The notes below the pieces were generated by a model. It saw nothing but the letters and a program-made list of their open reading frames with translations, did no database searches and was not told the origin of the DNA. A stretch of DNA of 64,000 nt from Qipengyuania_C sp046254955 (GTDB lineage: Bacteria > Pseudomonadota > Alphaproteobacteria > Sphingomonadales > Sphingomonadaceae): the NCBI RefSeq assembly GCF_046254955.1, contig NZ_JBJXRG010000002.1, forward strand, positions 772,913-836,912, given 5' to 3'. Both the position numbers and the translations under genes were made by a program. Positions within the stretch are counted from its first letter, which is position 1. Each line of letters begins with the position of its first letter. Below, in pieces: positions 59,765 through 64,000 of this stretch.

Positions 59765-61102
59765 ATGGGACGCAAGTTCTTCGGTACCGACGGGATCAGG
59801 GGACGGACGAACAGGGAAGTCATGACGGCTGCCCTGGCGATGCGCGTCGGACAGGCCGCAGGAGCGTTTTTCCGGCGTGGTGATCATCGCCACCGGGTGG
59901 TGATCGGCAAGGATACGCGGTTGTCCGGCTACATGATCGAAAGTGCGCTGGTCGCCGGGTTCACAAGCGTCGGCATGGACGTCGTCATGACTGGCCCATT
60001 GCCGACCCCTGCCATCGCGCTGCTGACCCGCGAGATGCGTGCCGACCTCGGCGTGATGATCTCGGCGAGCCATAATCCGTATGAGGATAATGGGATCAAG
60101 CTGTTCGGCCCCGATGGTTTCAAGCTCTCCGACGAGGCGGAGCTCGCGATCGAAGCACTGATGGACGAACCGCCAATGCTCGCTGATGCGGCTCGGATCG
60201 GGCGGGCACGACGGATCGACGATGCCAGCGGCCGCTACATCCATGCCCTCAAGCAATCGGTCGGCAGCGATATCCGGTTAGATAATCTGAAGGTCGTCGT
60301 CGATTGCGCCAATGGCGCCGCATACAAGGTCTCGCCTACTGCCATCTGGGAACTGGGCGCCGAAGTAATCCCGCTGGGAGTGTCACCGAATGGGACCAAC
60401 ATAAACGACGGCGTCGGCTCTACCTCGCTTGCTGCAATCCAGGAACGCGTAGTTTCCGAAGGTGCGGATATCGGTATCGCCTTAGACGGCGACGCCGATC
60501 GCCTCATCGTGGTCGACGAGAAAGGTCGGACGGTAGACGGTGACCAGATCATGGCGCTGATTGCCTCGCGTATGGCGGAAAAAGGCAGTCTCTCGGGCGG
60601 CGGGGTGGTTGCAACCGTGATGAGCAATCTCGGCCTGGAGCGATATCTGGAAGCAATCGGGCTCTCGCTCGAGCGGACCAAGGTGGGCGATCGTTACGTG
60701 CTCGAACGCATGAAGGAAGGCGGCTTCAATGTTGGCGGTGAACAATCGGGTCATATGATCCTGCTCGATCATGGAACAACTGGTGATGGAACCATCGCCG
60801 CATTGCGAGTGCTGTCCAGCCTCGTCAGGGCCGATAAGCCAGCCAGCGAATTGCTTCACGTGTTCGACCCAGTACCTCAATTGCTCAAGAACGTGAGGTA
60901 TTCGGGGGGTACGCCGCTCGATGCGGAGAACGTGAAAGCTGCAATCGCGGCGGCGGAACAGGAGCTCACTGGGAATGGACGACTTGTGATCCGCCCTTCG
61001 GGCACTGAACCTGTCATCCGCGTCATGGCTGAAGGCGATGATGCGGGACAGGTCGAACGGCTCGTCGACGGAATTTGCGACGCGGTCAGGAAAGCCGCCT
61101 GA
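59765..61102 (+). CDS. glmM: Phosphoglucosamine mutase
   Basis: Converts glucosamine-6-phosphate to glucosamine-1-phosphate for peptidoglycan and LPS. The active-site phosphoserine is Ser102 in MISASHNP; the magnesium loop is DGDADR (near 243), the sugar-binding loop GGEQSGHMILLDHG and the phosphate-binding RPSGTEPVIRVM. The first residues KFFGTDGIRG are the family start. Length (445 aa) is standard. It overlaps the next gene by one base (TGATG). Confidence 0.96.
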   Translation: MGRKFFGTDGIRGRTNREVMTAALAMRVGQAAGAFFRRGDHRHRVVIGKDTRLSGYMIESALVAGFTSVGMDVVMTGPLPTPAIALLTREMRADLGVMISASHNPYEDNGIKLFGPDGFKLSDEAELAIEALMDEPPMLADAARIGRARRIDDASGRYIHALKQSVGSDIRLDNLKVVVDCANGAAYKVSPTAIWELGAEVIPLGVSPNGTNINDGVGSTSLAAIQERVVSEGADIGIALDGDADRLIVVDEKGRTVDGDQIMALIASRMAEKGSLSGGGVVATVMSNLGLERYLEAIGLSLERTKVGDRYVLERMKEGGFNVGGEQSGHMILLDHGTTGDGTIAALRVLSSLVRADKPASELLHVFDPVPQLLKNVRYSGGTPLDAENVKAAIAAAEQELTGNGRLVIRPSGTEPVIRVMAEGDDAGQVERLVDGICDAVRKAA

Positions 61103-61326
61103 TGCTCGAGATGCGGCCCGACTGCGAACGCTGCGGTGCTGACTTGCCCGCCGAGCGCGCGGGCGCCTTCATCTGCAGTTTTGAATGCACCTTCTGTGCA
61201 CCCTGCGCCGAAGAACTTGACGACACCTGCCCCAATTGCGGCGGCGAACTGATGGACCGGCCAACGCGCGCAAAACAACTGCACGAAAAATATCCGCCGT
61301 CGAACGAGCGAAAGTTCCAGGAGTGA
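61102..61326 (+). CDS. DUF1272 zinc-ribbon-like protein
   Basis: A 74-residue protein with cysteine pairs PDCERCGADL, ICSFECTFCAPCAEEL and TCPNCGGEL, a double zinc-ribbon layout that defines DUF1272. The short C-terminal part is charged. Its role is unknown. It lies between glmM and thiD with one-base and four-base overlaps, so it is part of that operon. Confidence 0.87.
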   Translation: MLEMRPDCERCGADLPAERAGAFICSFECTFCAPCAEELDDTCPNCGGELMDRPTRAKQLHEKYPPSNERKFQE

Positions 61327-62117
61327 GACCACCTTCCCGGATACTGGCAATTGCCGGATCGGATTCGTCCGGCGGTGCGGGCATCCAGGCGGACATCAAG
61401 ACCATCACCATGCTGGGCGGCTATGCCATGACCGCAATCACCAGCGTAACCGCGCAGAACACAACCGGCGTCCAGCACGTCGAAGCGCTCGACGCCGAGC
61501 TTGTCGACACGCAGATCGACAGCTGCCTTAGCGACATTGGAGCTGACGCCATCAAGATCGGAATGCTCGGATCTCCCGCGATTGCAGAGATGGTGGTCGC
61601 CAATCTCGAGAGCATCGCCGGGGCGATTGTTTTCGATCCGGTGATGGTTGCCACAAGCGGATCGGCCCTGGCCGATGAGGCCACCATCGCAGCTTTCGCA
61701 AAATTGATGGACCGGGCAACTTTGGTTACTCCAAACCTGCCAGAACTCGCCGCCCTGACCGGAATGTCGCTGCAAACAGGCGAGCAAATCTATGAAGCAG
61801 CCGCGAGCCTGGCGGCTCGCCACGATACTGCCGTCCTGGCAAAGGGCGGCCATGGGGAAAAAGGCCGCATTATTGACCGGCTGGTATGGCCAGACGGTTC
61901 GGTCACCAGTTTCGAGCATGCACGGATCGAGACGCGCCATACCCATGGCACGGGCTGTACGCTTTCATCGGCCATTGCGACGCTGCTGGGGCATGGACAG
62001 CCGCTGGAACACGCGGTGCGGCTGGCACGCGAATTTGTGCTCGAGGCGATCCGGCAAGCCCCGGGTTTTGGCGGCGGTTCGGGCCCGCTTGGCCACTATG
62101 CAGTGACGCGCCGCTAA
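61323..62117 (+). CDS. thiD: Hydroxymethylpyrimidine/phosphomethylpyrimidine kinase
   Basis: A 264-residue ribokinase-fold enzyme that phosphorylates HMP and HMP-phosphate for thiamine synthesis. Signature regions are ILAIAGSDSSGGAGIQADIK (6-25), FDPVMVATSGSAL and HTHGTGCTLSSAIAT, the last holding the catalytic-base Gly-Thr-Gly-Cys. GTG 61323 overlaps the previous stop (GTGA). No TPP riboswitch was seen upstream, since the gene follows others in the operon. Convergent with the LOG gene. Confidence 0.92.
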   Translation: MRPPSRILAIAGSDSSGGAGIQADIKTITMLGGYAMTAITSVTAQNTTGVQHVEALDAELVDTQIDSCLSDIGADAIKIGMLGSPAIAEMVVANLESIAGAIVFDPVMVATSGSALADEATIAAFAKLMDRATLVTPNLPELAALTGMSLQTGEQIYEAAASLAARHDTAVLAKGGHGEKGRIIDRLVWPDGSVTSFEHARIETRHTHGTGCTLSSAIATLLGHGQPLEHAVRLAREFVLEAIRQAPGFGGGSGPLGHYAVTRR

Positions 62118-62118
62118 A

Positions 62119-62994
62119 CTAGCAATCGAGCTCGTAGAACTCGGAAATGCAGCACCAGGCTTCTTCAGCCGTTTCACACCATGTGAACAGGTCGAGATCG
62201 GACTTGCTGATCGTACCTTCGGCGGCGATCGCTTCGAAGTCGACCACGCGGGTCCAGAAGTCCTTGCCGAACAGAATGATCGGAATCGGTTTCATTTTTC
62301 CGGTCTGGATCAGCGTGAGCAGCTCGAAGAACTCGTCGAATGTGCCGAAGCCGCCTGGGAAGACTGCAACCGCCCTTGCCCGCAGCAGGAAGTGCATTTT
62401 CCTCAGCGCGAAGTAGTGGAACTGGAATGACAGATATGGCGTCACATAGGCATTTGGTGCCTGCTCGTGCGGAAGGACGATATTGAGACCGATCGATTCC
62501 GCACCGGCTTCTGAAGCGCCGCGATTGGCCGCTTCCATGATCGAAGGTCCGCCACCCGAAGTTATGACAAACTGGCGCTTGCCCTCTTCGATGATCGATT
62601 TCTCGCTCACCATCTTGGCCAGCTTATAGGCTTCGTCGTAGTATTTCGCTTTATTCGCAAGGCTTTGCGCGATTTCCTTGGCGTCGCCTTCGGCCTCGGC
62701 AACAAGCTGCTCGGCCTGTTCGGGCGATGGAATACGCGCCGATCCGTAAATCACCAGCGTGGAGCCTACGCCGGCTTCATCAAGGAGCATTTCAGGCTTC
62801 AGCAACTCGAGCTGGAAGCGCACCGGGCGCAGTTCTTCTCGGAGGAGGAATTGCTGGTCCTGAAAGGCCAGGCGATAGGCGGGATGCTCGGTTTGCGGCG
62901 TGCTTTCAGGCACACCTTTGGAAAACTCTGCCTCCTGCTCCGCGCGATAGAATTTCCGATTTGTCAAAGTGTGATCGTTGTCGTCATTTTTCAT
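62119..62994 (-). CDS. LOG family protein (phosphoribohydrolase)
   Basis: A 291-residue Rossmann-type protein of the LOG/TIGR00730 family, which releases cytokinin or adenine bases from nucleoside 5'-monophosphates. Motifs are ITSGGGPSIMEAANRGA and AVFPGGFGTFDEFFELLTLIQTG, giving the catalytic Arg/Glu and phosphate loop. A 70-residue N-terminal extension (residues 1-80) with a charged, coiled look is longer than in plant LOG. Function in bacteria is broad and uncertain. Confidence 0.88.
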   Translation of the reverse strand: MKNDDNDHTLTNRKFYRAEQEAEFSKGVPESTPQTEHPAYRLAFQDQQFLLREELRPVRFQLELLKPEMLLDEAGVGSTLVIYGSARIPSPEQAEQLVAEAEGDAKEIAQSLANKAKYYDEAYKLAKMVSEKSIIEEGKRQFVITSGGGPSIMEAANRGASEAGAESIGLNIVLPHEQAPNAYVTPYLSFQFHYFALRKMHFLLRARAVAVFPGGFGTFDEFFELLTLIQTGKMKPIPIILFGKDFWTRVVDFEAIAAEGTISKSDLDLFTWCETAEEAWCCISEFYELDC

Positions 62995-63162
62995 GCCTTC
63001 GCCCTAAGCGGCGGTGCAGCGTGGGGCAAGCGGATCGTGGGCGCGCCTCCGCAAATCCTCCGAACCGGATGCTCCACAGGGACCGTTCTAGGGGAAACCC
63101 CGCTAGGCATTATCGCCTATCGGCGCCCGAAGACGCGCCTTTGCTGAAGCGAGGATCGACAC

Positions 63163-64000
63163 ATGGTTCGCCACAATTGCCCGCCGCTAATCGGACGAAG
63201 TCAGGCTGTCTTTTCGATTGCAGTTGTTGCTCTTTTCGGTGGCTCTCCGGCAGCCGCAGAAGAGTGCGTCTTCGATCCAAACGATACGATGGGTGCAAGT
63301 TCGGTGAGCGGATCCGGTGCGACTGCCTGCGGCGACAAGGCGCGGGCAGAGGGCGCCGGATCGAGTGCGATTGGCTCCGATGCCTCGGCGCTCGATAGCC
63401 ATGCAACTGCTATCGGGATGGGCGCTGTGGCGACACGGCTGGACAGCGAAGAGCCGCTGGATGTCGCAGACATCTCGCCCACATTCGCCGCTCTTGCCGT
63501 TGGCGCGCAGGCTGCAGCAGCCGGCTTTGACAGTATCTCCATCGGACGCGGCGCAATTGCCGGAACTGTGACGGATCATGACGCGCACGATGCGACATAC
63601 AGCTTGGGATTGGCGGATTTCGCGATTGCGATCGGGGGAATGGCCCATGCGTCAGAGGAGTTCGCACTTGCGCTGGGTCAGGGATCGGCTGCTGACGGAA
63701 TGCGCTCTATGGCACTTGGCGCTGCCAGTCGCGCATCCGGTGTGGGATCCATCGCCATCGGAGGTGATGGCGGCGATGGGGACGGCGCCTCGTCACAGGC
63801 GGCAAACGCAATCGCCCTCGGCGTGGATGCAGCCGTGAACACCGGCGCGACCGACGCGATTGCCTTTGGCCGCAGCTCGGCGATTGCAAGCAATGCGGTG
63901 GGCGCAATGGCCCTCGGTGCGGCGACCAGCGCTTCTGGTACTTTCAATACGGCAGTGGGTTATCAGGCTTCTGCGACCGGTTCGACGCAGGCGAGTGCGT
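63163..64000 (+). CDS. YadA-like head-repeat surface protein, 3' end outside window
   Basis: An open reading frame of 279 codons reaching the window edge. A signal peptide (about residues 1-34, FGGSPAAA) precedes a glycine- and alanine-rich region with the 14-residue head repeats of trimeric autotransporter adhesins: motifs such as GSSAIGSDASA, SHATAIGMGA, NAIALGVDA and GAMALGAATSASG, alternating AxAxG pairs that fold as a left-handed beta-roll. The anchor domain, stalk and C-terminal barrel lie outside the window, so the class is probable only. A disulfide may join the two early Cys residues (Cys36 and Cys55). Confidence 0.82.
   Translation, partial: MVRHNCPPLIGRSQAVFSIAVVALFGGSPAAAEECVFDPNDTMGASSVSGSGATACGDKARAEGAGSSAIGSDASALDSHATAIGMGAVATRLDSEEPLDVADISPTFAALAVGAQAAAAGFDSISIGRGAIAGTVTDHDAHDATYSLGLADFAIAIGGMAHASEEFALALGQGSAADGMRSMALGAASRASGVGSIAIGGDGGDGDGASSQAANAIALGVDAAVNTGATDAIAFGRSSAIASNAVGAMALGAATSASGTFNTAVGYQASATGSTQASA

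Noticed and set aside
63163..64000. Head repeats as a CRISPR or tandem DNA repeat
   Set aside because: The periodicity is in the protein (AxAxG units) and the DNA copies differ; there are no identical repeats with spacers.

Overview
The window is a dense, GC-rich stretch of chromosome from an alphaproteobacterium, most likely a member of the Sphingomonadales close to the Erythrobacteraceae. Three things point there: the NepR/EcfG/PhyR general stress response locus, several large TonB-dependent receptors of the sphingomonad type, and a DUF1153 (SciP-like) gene beside lon. The genus is inference. There is no prophage, IS element, CRISPR array or rRNA operon. Two genes run off the edges: pssA on the left and a YadA-like head-repeat protein on the right.

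Layout. 1-6.4 kb: phospholipid synthesis (pssA-psd), a PAP2 lipid enzyme, a ketoacyl synthase III and a TonB-dependent receptor. 6.5-19 kb: tRNA-Tyr, rlmB, a lipoprotein, HU, lon, a SciP-like regulator, a class II aldolase-like protein, dnaX-ebfC, the SRP RNA, an NDUFS4-like subunit, hrpB and a polyprenyl diphosphate synthase. 19-25 kb: an operon of chorismate mutase, a PEP mutase-family protein and an ene-reductase, then a pepSY/response regulator/histidine kinase unit and a SIMPL protein. 25-32 kb: ABC-F ATPase, an Fe-S uracil-DNA glycosylase-like protein, a DUF6456/XRE divergent pair, yajC-secD-secF and tRNA-Pro. 32-40.5 kb: a radical SAM protein facing two rSAM-associated transferases, a GTA-type holin, a DUF3604 lipoprotein facing a second TonB receptor, and a sphingosine-1-phosphate-lyase-like enzyme. 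40.4-47.3 kb: tRNA-Thr, tRNA-Cys, a thioesterase, a crotonase overlapping a winged-helix regulator, an aminotransferase, then phaC and a phasin. 47.5-53.2 kb: clpS, lptF-lptG, two GNAT-like proteins and a desaturase. 53.3-57.7 kb: the general stress response island. 57.7-64 kb: an AI-2E transporter, sodB, glmM-DUF1272-thiD, a LOG protein and the YadA-like gene.

The most interesting part is the stress island. GGAAC-N16/17-CGTT EcfG promoters lie before a single-domain response regulator (53303), phyR (54118) and nepR-ecfG (56749). The last is nearly mirror-symmetric and may also serve the divergent CHASE histidine kinase. Between the response regulator and phyR, on the minus strand, an unannotated RNA gene of about 90 nt is predicted. 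It has a near-consensus EcfG promoter, a 5' stem with a C-rich CCUCCC loop and a strong intrinsic terminator, the architecture of the Caulobacter stress sRNA GsrN. A second control element is a pair of TTTTGTGCA/TGCACAAAA operators around the phasin promoter. That phasin carries an N-terminal histone-H1-like lysine/alanine tail and has an internal start with a good ribosome binding site.
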